Shown: in pieces, positions 1 to 10,100 of the stretch
How positions within the stretch are numbered: position 1 is the stretch's first letter
How the letters are laid out: the number at the start of each line of letters is the position of its first letter
Assembly (NCBI GenBank): GCA_001898505.1
Contig: MKTZ01000011.1
Span: 310,001-374,000, forward strand
Source: Sphingobacteriales bacterium 50-39
Lineage (GTDB): Bacteria; Bacteroidota; Bacteroidia; Chitinophagales; Chitinophagaceae
Reading direction: 5' to 3'
Length of the DNA: 64,000 bases
The notes under the pieces: model-generated
What the model was told of the DNA's origin: nothing
The model's database searches: none
Seen by the model: only the letters and a program-made list of their open reading frames with translations
Position numbers and translations under genes: made by a program

Positions 1-181
1 AGTGGGCATAATTCAATGGTTCGGTTGTTTTTGGCGGCTTACAGGACAGGTACTCTATTCGGAGTAACACAGGTTGGTTTAAAAAAACACCGATTTTAGT
101 ACTTGTAGTACGAAAATTCGACAAATAATAAACCAAAATTGCTATGCCTTTAAACATAGTTGTTCTTGACCGTCTTGGCAA

Positions 182-1306
182 CTAGGATTGTCTGGGGATG
201 TTAAGCTTCACACGCTCCCATTGTTTATCACTGTATGTCATTTCCTTTTTGACAATGGGCTCCAGCACCGGCGTAAGTCCAAGGGTCTCCGCCAGAGACA
301 GCGCATGACCCAACGGCACGTCTTCCAGGTCCGGGTCGGCCAGGGCAAGATCCAGCAATACATAGGCGAAATATTCCCGTACACTCTGGTGCGCACCGGT
401 CAGAAAGGTGGTGAGCCCGTCCGGAAAGATCGCCCCGGCGCCCGTCCCCACCTCCAGATCCGGAAAATATTGATGCGCCAGCGCCAACACCACCGGCGTC
501 CGAAACCACTCCGGATACAAATATCCGGTCAGCAGCTCCCGGGTCATCCCGGACAAGACAGCCTGCGCGAGCACATCCAGGCGGTCCAGCTCCATGATAC
601 CCTCGATCATTTGTGCAATGGCAGGACCTGCCGCATCTCGCTCCTCATGCCACAGATGCAAGGCCCTCGTACGGATAAAATTCTCCGGATGGGTGAGCGA
701 AGACGACTGCACCACCTCGAGCCCCGTCGCCAGTTTTAATAGCATGGTAATGATAGGACCCTCCTCTCCCAATACCCCATAGGCCTCTCTGTCACAATGT
801 ATCTCCTTATACAGCCGGAACAGGCGGGCTGTTTCATAATGGGACGCCCCGCTGTCGGGGCTGCCCGCAAGCGCCGTGATGATCCTGTCCGTTATCTCCA
901 GATCACCCTCCAAAAGGGAGTAGAATTTTATATGCGCCAGCTCATGGGCGATAAGGGCTGAGAGCTCCTGCTCATCCAGCAACTGCAGGACCCCTCCGCT
1001 AAAGACCATATGCGCCTCACCCTGAAGACAAACAATGCTGGCATTCAGCTCTGAAGAATGAGCCGCCTGATAGGCAGTCACGGACAGATGGCCAAGACCC
1101 ATCTTTTCCCGAATAATATTGATTTTTTCATATAAGAGAAGGTCGCTGCCCGGCTGGAACTGGTAAGTGTTCTTTAGCAGGTCGGATTTAAAGGAAGACA
1201 GCTGCTCCTCCTTTTTCCGGGTGGCAGAAAAAAAGGACCAGATCCCGGATTGCCCTTTAAAATAGTCCCGGATCTTCCAATGGTAAGGCAGCGGTTCGGA
1301 TAGCAT
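182..1306 (-). CDS. M48-like zinc metallopeptidase, cytosolic
   Basis: This 374-aa protein carries the zincin signature HELAH at residues 121-125. A downstream EIHCDREA helix (about 168-175) plausibly supplies the third zinc ligand, as in M48 peptidases. I see no signal peptide or transmembrane segment, so it is probably a soluble cytoplasmic member rather than the membrane HtpX/Ste24 type. Its substrate cannot be told from the sequence. It is divergent from the pcrA gene, with about 100 bp between the two starts. The C-terminal 150 residues are helical and not assigned to any domain. The family call rests on the motif and the spacing of the ligands. Confidence 0.75.
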   Translation of the reverse strand: MLSEPLPYHWKIRDYFKGQSGIWSFFSATRKKEEQLSSFKSDLLKNTYQFQPGSDLLLYEKINIIREKMGLGHLSVTAYQAAHSSELNASIVCLQGEAHMVFSGGVLQLLDEQELSALIAHELAHIKFYSLLEGDLEITDRIITALAGSPDSGASHYETARLFRLYKEIHCDREAYGVLGEEGPIITMLLKLATGLEVVQSSSLTHPENFIRTRALHLWHEERDAAGPAIAQMIEGIMELDRLDVLAQAVLSGMTRELLTGYLYPEWFRTPVVLALAHQYFPDLEVGTGAGAIFPDGLTTFLTGAHQSVREYFAYVLLDLALADPDLEDVPLGHALSLAETLGLTPVLEPIVKKEMTYSDKQWERVKLNIPRQS

Positions 1307-1404
1307 AGGCGCCCAAATTAATTAAACTTGGCCTCAGTATCAAGAGCTACCGGCTTCTTTTAACATCTCATAACGAAGCCTGGAAATTTCTTTAACTTCG
1401 CCGC

Positions 1405-3729
1405 ATGAGCGATTATATCAGAGGTCTTAATGACCAGCAGAAAGAGGCGGTTTTGCATAAAGATGGTCCTATTATGATCGTAGCAGGGGCTGGCAGCGGC
1501 AAGACAAAGGTCCTCACTACCCGCATCGCCCATCTGCTGGCGCAAGGCGTGGATGCATTCAATATACTGGCGCTCACTTTTACCAACAAGGCGGCAAAGG
1601 AAATGAAGGAGAGGATTGAAAAGATCCTCGGGAACACCAGCGCCCGCAGTCTCTATATAGGTACTTTTCACAGCGTATTTGCCCGGATCCTTCGCGGAGA
1701 GGCACACCGTATCGGCTATCCCAACAATTTTACCATATACGATACAGACGACGCCAAAAGTGTCGTAAAAACGGTCATCAACGAACTCAACCTGGATGAC
1801 AAGCACTACAAGCCCAATGTGGTGTACAACCGCATTTCCCAGGCAAAGAACAGCCTCGTAGGACCCACCGAGTATGCCAATGATTACCATATCCAACAAG
1901 AGGATATGCGGGCCAATCGTCCCGCCATCGGGCAGATTTATGCAGCCTATGCCGCCCGTTGTTTCAAGAATGGAGCGATGGATTTTGACGACCTCCTTAT
2001 CAAGATGTACGAACTCTTGAAGAACCATCCCGAGAGCCTGCATAAATTTCAGCATAAGTTCAAGTATATACTCATCGACGAGTACCAGGATACCAACCCC
2101 GCTCAGTATGAGATCATAAAACTCCTGGGCGCCGCATACGAGAACGTGTGTGTAGTAGGAGACGACGCCCAGAGCATCTACAGTTTCCGGGGCGCTACCA
2201 TCGAAAATATATTACAGTTCCAGAAGGACTATGACGATGTCAAGGTCGTCAAGCTGGAACAAAACTACCGGAGCACCCAGAGCATCCTCAATGCCGCCAA
2301 CGAGGTGATAAAGAACAACAAGGGACAGATACCCAAAAATCTTTGGACCGATAACTCCACCGGGGAAAAGATACGCCTCGTGAGGATGATGACCGATAAT
2401 GAAGAGGGTAAGTTTGTAGCCGATACCATCCAGGAACAGAAGTTGAGAAATCACTATAACAATCGGGATTTTGCCATTCTGTACCGCACCAATGCACAGA
2501 GCCGGGCATTTGAAGAAAGCCTCCGGCGGATGGGCATCCCATACACCATGTATGGCGGCGTGAGCTTCTATCAGCGCAAGGAGATAAAGGACATGATCGC
2601 CTACCTGCGTATCATCATCAACACCCGCGATGAAGAGTCGCTCAAGCGTATCATCAACTATCCCACCCGTGGCATCGGCAAGACCTCCATCGACAGGGCC
2701 GTGCTGGCAGCCAATGAACAGAATATCACGCTGTGGGAGGTACTGGAAAGAGCCGGGGAATTTGGCTTCAAAAGCGGCACCCTGGAGGCCGTGGAGAATT
2801 TTGTGCTGATGATCCGCAGCTTCGCCAGCATGCTGACTGCAAAGAATGCATATGAGGTGGCGACCCACGTTGGCAAACAGACCAATCTGGTAAAAGAGCT
2901 TTTCAATGACAAGACCACCGAAGGGCTGGCGAGATACGAGAACATCCAGGAATTGCTGAACTCTATCAAGGAATTTACCGAGAGGCCCGATGAAGATGGT
3001 GTCCTCGAAGAAGAGACCAAGGGACTGGGCAATTATCTGCAACAGATCACGCTCCTCACCGATGCAGATGAAAAAGACCCCAATGCCGACACCGTGAAGC
3101 TGATGACCATCCATGCCGCCAAGGGGCTCGAATTCTCCTGCGTATTTGCCGCCGGTCTGGAGGAAATGCTTTTCCCCAATGCCATGGCCATCAATACTCG
3201 TGAAGAGCTCGAAGAAGAGAGAAGGTTGTTCTATGTCGTCATCACCCGCGCCAAAGAAAAATTATGGATCACCTATGCCAACACGCGCTATCGTTTTGGC
3301 ACACTGGTACAAAATGAACCAAGTCGTTTCATCGAAGAAATACCCTCCGACTTTTTAGACCGTAGCTTTGCCGGCGGAGGCCTTCGCAATCAAGGCTCCT
3401 CCCTCGGAGACAGAAGCGCGTTTGATCGTAGCACCGCATCACAGGCAGAAAAAAGATATGGCCCCCCTCCCGCAAAGAAGGAAACCAAGCCAACCTATGT
3501 TCCTCCCAAACCATTTGTAAAGACCGTTGAACACAACCCTAGCCCTGACTTTGTTGCCAGCGACACTTCTGCATTACTGGTTGGACAAAAAGTAGAACAC
3601 CAGAAGTTCGGATTTGGAGAAGTTGTCGGCATGGAAGGCTCTGCACACAATCCCATTGCAACCGTTAAGTTTGAGCACAACGGAGAGAAGAAGATCATGC
3701 TTAACTATGCGAAGCTGCGGATCGTGTAG
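1405..3729 (+). CDS. pcrA: UvrD/Rep-type ATP-dependent DNA helicase PcrA
   Basis: This 774-aa SF1A 3'-5' DNA helicase is expected to act in excision repair, replication restart and removal of recombination intermediates. Visible motifs in order are Walker A AGAGSGKT (27-34), the TFTNKAA motif Ia (about 58-64), Walker B DEYQDT (225-230), motif III VGDDAQSIYSFRGA (251-264), motif IV QNYRST and motifs V/VI near VKLMTIHAAKGLEF and RRLFYVVITRAKE. The last about 50 residues (VGQKVEHQKFGFGEV onwards) form the Tudor-like C-terminal extension typical of PcrA/UvrD, which contacts RNA polymerase in studied homologues. Length is normal for PcrA. The gene stands alone, with RAYT-like genes downstream. Confidence 0.95.
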   Translation: MSDYIRGLNDQQKEAVLHKDGPIMIVAGAGSGKTKVLTTRIAHLLAQGVDAFNILALTFTNKAAKEMKERIEKILGNTSARSLYIGTFHSVFARILRGEAHRIGYPNNFTIYDTDDAKSVVKTVINELNLDDKHYKPNVVYNRISQAKNSLVGPTEYANDYHIQQEDMRANRPAIGQIYAAYAARCFKNGAMDFDDLLIKMYELLKNHPESLHKFQHKFKYILIDEYQDTNPAQYEIIKLLGAAYENVCVVGDDAQSIYSFRGATIENILQFQKDYDDVKVVKLEQNYRSTQSILNAANEVIKNNKGQIPKNLWTDNSTGEKIRLVRMMTDNEEGKFVADTIQEQKLRNHYNNRDFAILYRTNAQSRAFEESLRRMGIPYTMYGGVSFYQRKEIKDMIAYLRIIINTRDEESLKRIINYPTRGIGKTSIDRAVLAANEQNITLWEVLERAGEFGFKSGTLEAVENFVLMIRSFASMLTAKNAYEVATHVGKQTNLVKELFNDKTTEGLARYENIQELLNSIKEFTERPDEDGVLEEETKGLGNYLQQITLLTDADEKDPNADTVKLMTIHAAKGLEFSCVFAAGLEEMLFPNAMAINTREELEEERRLFYVVITRAKEKLWITYANTRYRFGTLVQNEPSRFIEEIPSDFLDRSFAGGGLRNQGSSLGDRSAFDRSTASQAEKRYGPPPAKKETKPTYVPPKPFVKTVEHNPSPDFVASDTSALLVGQKVEHQKFGFGEVVGMEGSAHNPIATVKFEHNGEKKIMLNYAKLRIV

Positions 3730-3875
3730 TAATTTAGACCTCTCTTGTCGGGAATTCGTCCCTTGTTGGGAATGGTTCTCGCGCAGTTATCACGGAAGGA
3801 AAATATATCCTTATTAATAACCGTTGTGAGTTGCTTTAATTATTCATTTTAATAAAAGTTTACTACCTTTTACGC

Positions 3876-4412
3876 ATGACCGAAATGTACAAGATGCAGC
3901 CTGAGGGATTGTATTTTGTAACCCTAACCGTAGTTGGCGGGATTGATGTTTTTACCCGTCACGAATACTGCGATCTGCTGGTGGACAACCTGAACTACTG
4001 CATTGAGCACAAACGGCTGCGGGTATACGAATATGCTATCCTACCCAGCCGCCTGTATATGATCGCCGGCGTAGAGCAGGGAAAGTCCAACCTGCCCAAA
4101 GTACTCAGAGATCTGAAAAGCGCTTCGGCCAAACAAATTCTCCGTGCAATAGCCGAGCATCCCAATGAGACACGCAAAGAATGGCTCCTGCGTTTATTCC
4201 AGTTTTTTGCCAACAGGTATCAGAACGATGCGGAACATCATTTCTGGCAGTTCGGCAATCAGCCTGTGGACCTTGAAAAGTTTGTCAAAAAAGAACAGAC
4301 CATACCTTCTCCCATCGAAAGCCTGCTAAAAGAAAAAATAATAGAAGACCCCAAACACTATATTTATTGCAGCGCATATCCCGGGCAAAGGGTTAAGTTA
4401 GCGTTAAATTAA
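3876..4412 (+). CDS. RAYT-like (REP-associated Y1 transposase) paralogue, predicted catalytically dead
   Basis: This 178-aa protein belongs to the Bacteroidota family of IS200/REP-associated tyrosine transposase-like proteins. It has the YFVTLTVVGGIDVFTR start, the KEWLLRLFQFF helix and a WQFGNQPVDL segment, all aligning with the next gene. The HUH metal-binding motif that reads THHLHLL in the neighbour is here PSRLYMI, so both histidines are replaced (by Arg and Tyr). The KYT segment that may carry the nucleophilic tyrosine reads KSA. The C-terminus also lacks the HxNP and YSSARDY signature. It therefore probably does not cut DNA, but the open frame is intact, so a DNA-binding or regulatory role is possible. 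Confidence 0.7.
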   Translation: MTEMYKMQPEGLYFVTLTVVGGIDVFTRHEYCDLLVDNLNYCIEHKRLRVYEYAILPSRLYMIAGVEQGKSNLPKVLRDLKSASAKQILRAIAEHPNETRKEWLLRLFQFFANRYQNDAEHHFWQFGNQPVDLEKFVKKEQTIPSPIESLLKEKIIEDPKHYIYCSAYPGQRVKLALN

Positions 4413-4540
4413 TTTCATAATAAATCCTACCCACCAGGCCCAATTAAGGCCCGGATTTTGTAACTTTAAGACATTCGCCCCTTCCCACACCTGTCGAGTC
4501 ACCCCGTATCCTACACATTTTTTCACTAAAATGAGCACCT

Positions 4541-5137
4541 ATGCTGGCAAACGACAAGCCTATTGGATCCGGGGAAGCCTGTTATTTTCTTACGTTGAAT
4601 GTGGTAGATCGCATCGACGTATTCACACGCCCGGCTTACAAACAAGTTGTAGCAGATGCATTAAATCATTTTGTGGACCTGGGTCAGATAACGATCTATG
4701 CCTGGTGTCTGATGACCCATCACCTGCACCTGCTGGTCAGGACCCCGGAAGGCTATGGCCCCGCTTACTTTGAAAGGGATTTCAAGAAATATACCACCCC
4801 GGAAATAGTGAAAGCCATCGACGTGGAGATGGATCTCCGGAAGGACTGGATGATCCAGCGTTTTGAGGATTATGGCAAGACCCTTAAACGTATCGAGAAG
4901 CTCCACCTCTGGCAGAATTGCAGCAGCCCCCTTCACATCGACAGCAGTCAGCCCGACCTGCTTGTCAGCCGGATCGAACACATCCATGAGAATCCCGTAC
5001 GGGAGCGGATCGTCGATCTTCCCGAAGCCTATCTGTACAGCTCCGCCCGCGACTACATCGGGGGTAAAGGCCTGGTAAAAGTGAAGGTCGTCAACGCCCA
5101 GGGGCTATCCAAGATGAAGCTGATGTCGGCCAATTAG
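4541..5137 (+). CDS. REP-associated tyrosine transposase (RAYT) family protein
   Basis: This 198-aa single-strand DNA transposase-like protein has an intact HUH motif (H61-L-H63 in MTHHLHLLV), a KYT segment about 23 residues further on that may hold the catalytic tyrosine, and the family C-terminal marks IEHIHENPV and YSSARDYIGGKGLVKV. Family members bind and process REP-type hairpins scattered in their host genome. It lies 128 bp downstream of a degenerate paralogue, which suggests tandem duplication. It has no flanking inverted repeats and is probably domesticated. Hairpins at 19.9, 22.5 and 45.2 kb are candidate targets. An ATG ten bases upstream lies in another frame and gives no family match, so this ATG was preferred. 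Confidence 0.85.
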   Translation: MLANDKPIGSGEACYFLTLNVVDRIDVFTRPAYKQVVADALNHFVDLGQITIYAWCLMTHHLHLLVRTPEGYGPAYFERDFKKYTTPEIVKAIDVEMDLRKDWMIQRFEDYGKTLKRIEKLHLWQNCSSPLHIDSSQPDLLVSRIEHIHENPVRERIVDLPEAYLYSSARDYIGGKGLVKVKVVNAQGLSKMKLMSAN

Positions 5138-5484
5138 ACCGCGCCCTTCAGGGCTTCCACCGTCTTTTTCTCGCTCCCGACAAATATCTTCCCGCCAACG
5201 AGCGCCACCGGTCGCTTGAGAAAGGTATATTCCTCCAGTATCAGCCGGCGGTAATCTTTTTCCGTCAACTGTTTGTCCTTGAGACCCAGCTCTTTATACT
5301 TCAGGGCCCGCCTGCTGAATAAAGCTTCGTAACTCCCCGCCTTATCCTTCATTTCATCCAATTGGGCAGGAGTGATCTTTTCCGTCTTGATATCCTGCAG
5401 GGTAAATCCCTTTTTTTCGGCCGCGATCTCGTCCAGGATACGGCTGCAGGTACTACAGGTGGAAAGACAATATATTTTTTTCAT
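5134..5484 (-). CDS. ArsC/Spx family thioredoxin-fold protein
   Basis: This 116-aa protein starts at MKKIYCLSTCSTCSR, with the N-terminal CxxC pair of the arsenate reductase / Spx / MgsR family, and ends with the LKRPVALVGGKIFVG cis-proline strand typical of the fold. Known members are either arsenate reductases or RNA polymerase-binding redox regulators; the sequence does not discriminate firmly. A longer reading to 5568 adds 28 residues that do not belong to the fold, so the internal ATG at 5484 was chosen. The stop codon overlaps the convergent RAYT gene by 4 nt. It is divergent from the ECF sigma gene. Confidence 0.8.
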   Translation of the reverse strand: MKKIYCLSTCSTCSRILDEIAAEKKGFTLQDIKTEKITPAQLDEMKDKAGSYEALFSRRALKYKELGLKDKQLTEKDYRRLILEEYTFLKRPVALVGGKIFVGSEKKTVEALKGAV

Positions 5485-5551
5485 GACCGTAAAGGTAATT
5501 TTTTCCCCGTCCCGGCGACGAACGATTGTATTATTGTAAAAACTACTTTTT

Positions 5552-6067
5552 CTGACAGACCGCCCCACACAGGAGCAATTTGTGAAGCTGGTGCAGGAGC
5601 ACCGGTCTTTGCTGTATAAAGTGTGCAGGATCTATTGCTTTACCGAGACCGACAGACAGGACCTTTTCCAGGAGATGGTCATACAGTTGTGGAAATCCTA
5701 CCCCGGATTTCGTGGCGAGTCGAAGTTCAGCACCTGGCTCTACAGGATCGCGCTCAATACCGCCATCTCCGATCTGCGCAAACAACGCCGGCGCCCCTCT
5801 ACCACCAGCACCGATGAAATTCCCCCCTCCCTGCCTGAAATGACCTGGCCGGGCGAGGAAGAGCAGCAGCTTCAACAGCTTTATGCCGCGATCAATCGGT
5901 TATCGGACGTCGAAAAGGCGCTCGTCATGCTCTACCTGGAAGACAGATCCTATGAAGAAATGGAGGAGATAATGGGTATCAATCAAAACAATCTGCGGGT
6001 AAAAATGAACCGAATCCGTGAAAAATTACGAAAAATGACAAAGGAGGCTACTTATGGAATTGGATAG
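5552..6067 (+). CDS. ECF RNA polymerase sigma factor, non-ATG start
   Basis: This is an extracytoplasmic-function sigma-70 factor of about 161-171 aa. The region 2 segment (DLFQEMVIQLWKSYPGFRG, then LYRIALNTAISDLRKQRR) and region 4 helix-turn-helix (LSDVEKALVMLYLEDRSYEEM) are clear. There is no ATG at the expected place. A GTG at 5582 would clip the family-typical N-terminus, while a CTG at 5552 gives LTDRPTQEQFVKLVQEH, which resembles normal ECF starts; a stop lies just upstream at 5537. I therefore extend to the CTG, with moderate confidence in that start. It overlaps the following membrane protein gene by 14 nt, so the two are co-transcribed and that protein may be its anti-sigma partner. 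Confidence 0.85.
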   Translation: MTDRPTQEQFVKLVQEHRSLLYKVCRIYCFTETDRQDLFQEMVIQLWKSYPGFRGESKFSTWLYRIALNTAISDLRKQRRRPSTTSTDEIPPSLPEMTWPGEEEQQLQQLYAAINRLSDVEKALVMLYLEDRSYEEMEEIMGINQNNLRVKMNRIREKLRKMTKEATYGIG

Positions 6068-6689
6068 CTTGAAATATGCATGGCGCACCCTGGAGGCTCA
6101 GCCTGTTTCCGACAAAAGCCCCGAAGAGATCCACGCACTTTTGCAACGGCGCTCCGGCGGCATCGTCACCCGTATGCGACGCAATCTGGCCGGAGAACTC
6201 ATCCTCATAGCGGCCACCTACACGCCCGCTATACTTTTTTATTTCCTGGATTTCGAAGGGAAGTTATCCGCCATCGCCTGGCTTTTTATCCTGCTCCTGG
6301 CCATCCTCGCCGTCTATTTCTTCCGGAAGAACCAGCTCCTGAAAGCCATGCAGTGCACAGGGTGCTCTCTTTACAGCAATCTGAGACAGCAGATAAACAC
6401 CCTAAAAAAATATATCAAATTCTATGTCTGGTCCGGTACCCTCATGATCCCGATCATGTTCATTCTTTCCTGGCTTATCATCCGCCAGAAATTTCCGGCC
6501 GCGCCGGGAGCAGATCTCTTTTATCAGCTCAGCGGCACTCCCTGGTGGCAGCACCCCCTTATATGGGCCATCTTTCTCATTCCCGTCACCGTAGGTATAT
6601 ATTTCGTGAATCTATGGTATGTCCACCGGCTCTATGGCCGGCACATCCGGAAGTTGCAGGACCTGCTGCGGGAAATGGAAGAGGAGTAG
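6054..6689 (+). CDS. Four-helix membrane protein in ECF sigma operon, possible anti-sigma factor
   Basis: This 211-aa protein has a soluble N-terminal stretch of about 45 residues (MELDSLKYAWRTLEAQ) followed by four hydrophobic segments near residues 48-65, 70-90, 120-145 and 165-190, and a charged C-terminal helix. I do not recognise a named domain. The 14-nt overlap with the upstream sigma gene, and the cytosolic N-terminus ahead of membrane helices, are what one expects of a membrane anti-sigma factor. That role is inferred from position only. Confidence 0.65.
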   Translation: MELDSLKYAWRTLEAQPVSDKSPEEIHALLQRRSGGIVTRMRRNLAGELILIAATYTPAILFYFLDFEGKLSAIAWLFILLLAILAVYFFRKNQLLKAMQCTGCSLYSNLRQQINTLKKYIKFYVWSGTLMIPIMFILSWLIIRQKFPAAPGADLFYQLSGTPWWQHPLIWAIFLIPVTVGIYFVNLWYVHRLYGRHIRKLQDLLREMEEE

Positions 6690-6712
6690 TAACTTACTCG
6701 AAAAATATTCCC

Positions 6713-7150
6713 ATGGGAAAGATCTTCTTAGCCACCCTGCTGCTTTTTGCCCATCCCTCCTTCGCCCCTCCCTCCTTCGCCCAGTCCGGCGACGAAGCCG
6801 CCATCCGCCAGATACTGGCCGAACAGACAGCCGCCTGGAACAAAGGCGACCTGGACGATTTCATGAAAGGCTACTGGCACAACGACTCCCTGGTCTTCAT
6901 TGGACAGTCCGGCGTTACATATGGCTACACCAATGCGCTCGACAATTATAAAAAGAACTACAATACACCCGACAAAATGGGACAGCTCTTCTTTACCCTT
7001 CTAAAGGTGCAGCGAGTCTCAGCCGATCATTATTTCGTCATCGGCAAATGGTTCCTGAAAAGGCAGGCAGGTGATGTGGGAGGTGTTTATTCTTTATTGT
7101 TCCGGAAGATCGGCGGACATTGGTGGATCATTGCCGACCACAGCAGCTGA
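6713..7150 (+). CDS. Secreted SnoaL/DUF4440-like NTF2-fold protein
   Basis: This 145-aa protein begins with a signal peptide (MGKIFLATLLLFAHPSFA, cleavage near FAQS). The mature part reads AIRQILAEQTAAWNKGDLDDFMKGYW and ends with GVYSLLFRKIGGHWWIIADHSS, the pattern of DUF4440/SnoaL-like NTF2-fold proteins. Such proteins are usually small-ligand binding or of unknown function. It follows the membrane protein gene by 23 nt and may share its operon. A longer upstream reading in the same frame is out of frame with the sigma operon and was rejected. The stop codon touches that of the convergent hybrid kinase gene with no spacer. Confidence 0.75.
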   Translation: MGKIFLATLLLFAHPSFAPPSFAQSGDEAAIRQILAEQTAAWNKGDLDDFMKGYWHNDSLVFIGQSGVTYGYTNALDNYKKNYNTPDKMGQLFFTLLKVQRVSADHYFVIGKWFLKRQAGDVGGVYSLLFRKIGGHWWIIADHSS

Positions 7151-10100
7151 TCAATGTTCATTCAATGTCAGTTTAGCCACCACGTCGGTGATCACATCCG
7201 AGAGAAGTTGTATAATTTCATCGATACGGCTGGATGGCCTGTTTGTCAATGCCAGGCTCTCCAACTCCCGGATCTCATCGTGCAGGGAGTCGATGCAAAA
7301 ATTATGAAGGATAGGCTTCAGGAAATGTGCCTTCTGAAACACTGCCTGAAGGTCCTGACTGGCGGATGCCGCCTTTAATTCTACTATGGCTGCCGGAGCT
7401 TGATTGATAAAAAGCTGGATCATTTTCTTTTTAAACCCATCATTCCCATGACTAACAGCTTCCAGCCGATGGAAGTCATAAAGCGGAGTTGGATGCGGTT
7501 CCGTCGTAGATGGCAGGGAATTGGCCACCGCGTCCATGTTTGGCCCGGCGTCAGGGTGAACAGGCCGCTTGATCACCCAATCGGAGATCATTTTTATAAG
7601 GGTATTCTCCTCAAAGGGTTTCGATAGATAATCATTCATCCCCGCAGTCAGACACTTCTCGCTCTCACCACGGATGGCATTGGCCGTAAGTGCGATAATA
7701 GGTAAGTTTGGATCGATTTCACGCCGAATCACTATAGATGCTTCAAACCCGCTCATTACAGGCATTTGAATATCCATCAGAACGATGTCCACGGGATGGT
7801 GACGCAGAAAATCTATGGCTTCCTGGCCATTGGCCGCTTCGTGAACAACAGTACCATAGTTTCCCAAAATAGTGGTAGCGACCAGCCGGTTCATGTCATT
7901 GTCATCAACCACCAATACCCTTTTGCTTTTCAGGTTCTCCGTATTCACCGGTGTATTATCGCTGGATGACAGGTCGCTTTCGCTGCCTTTCTGCATGTCG
8001 ATAATCAATGTTACGGTCGTCCCTGCTCCTTTTTTGCTGGTTATCTGAATTTCGCCTCCCATTAGCGTTATTAGCTCCTTACAAATGCTCATCCCAAGAC
8101 CCGTGCCGCCGAACTGACGGGTGACCGAGTCGTATTCCTGCGTGAACTTGTCAAACAGCGTTTGTATAAAACCTTCCTCCATCCCAAGACCGGTGTCGGC
8201 TACTTCAATGGCAATTTTTTGATGGTCCGGGTCTTCGTAAAGAACTTTGCAGGAAAGAGTAACCTTACCCACCGGGGTGAACTTTATCGCATTGCTCAGC
8301 AAATTGAGCAGGATCTGGTTCAGGCGGTAAGGATCGCCGATCAATACCTTGGAGAGGGCCGGATCGCAAAAGCTAACGGACAATAGTAATGCCTTTTCTT
8401 CCGCTCTGTGCATCATAACCTGCAAGGCACGGTTCAGGACATCGCCCGGCTGAAATCCGATCTTCTCCAGACCTAGTTTCCCCGCTTTGATCTTTGTCAG
8501 GTCAAGAATATCATTTAGAATAACAAGCAGATTCTCAGAGGCAGAATAGATAGTGTCCAGGTAAAAGCGCTGTTTGTCGTCGAGATGGGTTTTAGCCAGC
8601 TGGCCCGCCATTCCGAGAACAGCATTCATCGGAGTACGGATCTCGTGGCTCATATTGGCGAGGAAATTATCTTTCGACCGGGAGAACTGTTCGGCCTGTT
8701 CCCGCGCTATGATGAGCTCACTTTCTAATTTTTTTTGGGCAGAAATGTCCGTCATGATCCCGGTGAAGACTTTGGCGCCCTTGTTTGAAATATAAGAAAA
8801 GGAGGAAGAAACAGCACACCAATAGGTCCCTTTCTCAGGAACTACGATCCTTGACTCGATGTAAAAAGGAGCGAGAGAATTACGCGATTCATTATTCAAT
8901 ACATCGAAGTGCGCTTTCTCTTCTGGGCTCATATAGGTCGAAATAGATTGAAACGCTGCAGATTTGATCCCGAATATCTTCTCCGTAGCAGGACTGATGT
9001 ACCGGTATCCCTGTGAACCATCTTCCCGAAATTCGTATTCGAAGATTACACCGGGAATATTTTCCGAAAGGCTTTGGAATTGCTTTACTCTTTGCTCCAA
9101 TTCCAATTCAGTACGCTTTATATGGGATATATCCGTATGTGTTCCGATAATCGTCATCGGTTGCCCTTCCTGCGTACGCTCGATAAGTACACTTCGGTCG
9201 AGGATCCACTTTGGTTCTTCATCATTCTCCTGTACACGGTACTCTATGGCGTCATGATCCACTTCGCCGGTTTCATATCTCCTTCGCCTTTCTTCGAGGA
9301 TCCGGCGATCCTCGGAGAATATCCTGTCCAGCCATTCCGCCTCGTCGGCTTTATGTTCCCCCTCGGCTCTCGAAAGATACATTTTACCTGTTTGAAAATT
9401 CAACTCCCAGCAATTATCACCAATCTTTTCAATGGTCGTTCTGAATTTGCGTTCAAATTCATTGATCCTTTCCTGGGCCAGCTTTTCTTTGGTAATGTCT
9501 TCGATCAATGCAAATTGCTGGATCACGCATCCCTCATGGTCGAATATAGCCTGGCCCTTAGCCCTTCCCCAAAACCAGCTGCCATCCTTTCGATAAAAGA
9601 TCACCTCTACGCTAAAGGTCTTACCCCGGCTGAAATCTTCCACCATCTTGCGCAGCACCGCCCGGTCCGTGAGCGGACCTTTGCTTACCTCGATGGGGGT
9701 TTTGCCGACTAATTCAGAAACTGGAAAATTGGTCATTCGGCAAAACCCTTCGTTGACCCAGGAAATAACACCGGAGGCATCGGTAAAAATTACACCATTC
9801 TCATTGGCGCTCGCCACAAGCGAAAGCCGCTTAAGGTCTGCTTCCATTTCTTTTTTATGGGCGAGTTGCTCCTCCAAATACGAGAGGGCCGTGTTTAAAC
9901 TATCTTCTTCCTGGAGGACCAGATTGTTGTGATCGTTGTGCTCGGATATGCGAGCGATCGCTTCTTTCAGCGTCCTGATCGCCTGCCGTCTGTCCTGGAC
10001 TTCCGACTGCAACCTTCTGTTTATCCGGACATATTCTTCTTCATTCAGTTGGAAGGCGTGATCGGCAAGCGCCTTATCTTTTTCAAAACCGTTGTAAGAG

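Noticed and set aside
1360-3114. Long antisense frames under pcrA.
   Set aside because: They mirror the helicase codons, have no start context or known domain and are shadows.
6080-7150. A 356-codon frame as one protein.
   Set aside because: Its first two thirds are out of frame under the membrane protein gene and lack protein-like composition; only the part from 6713 is real.
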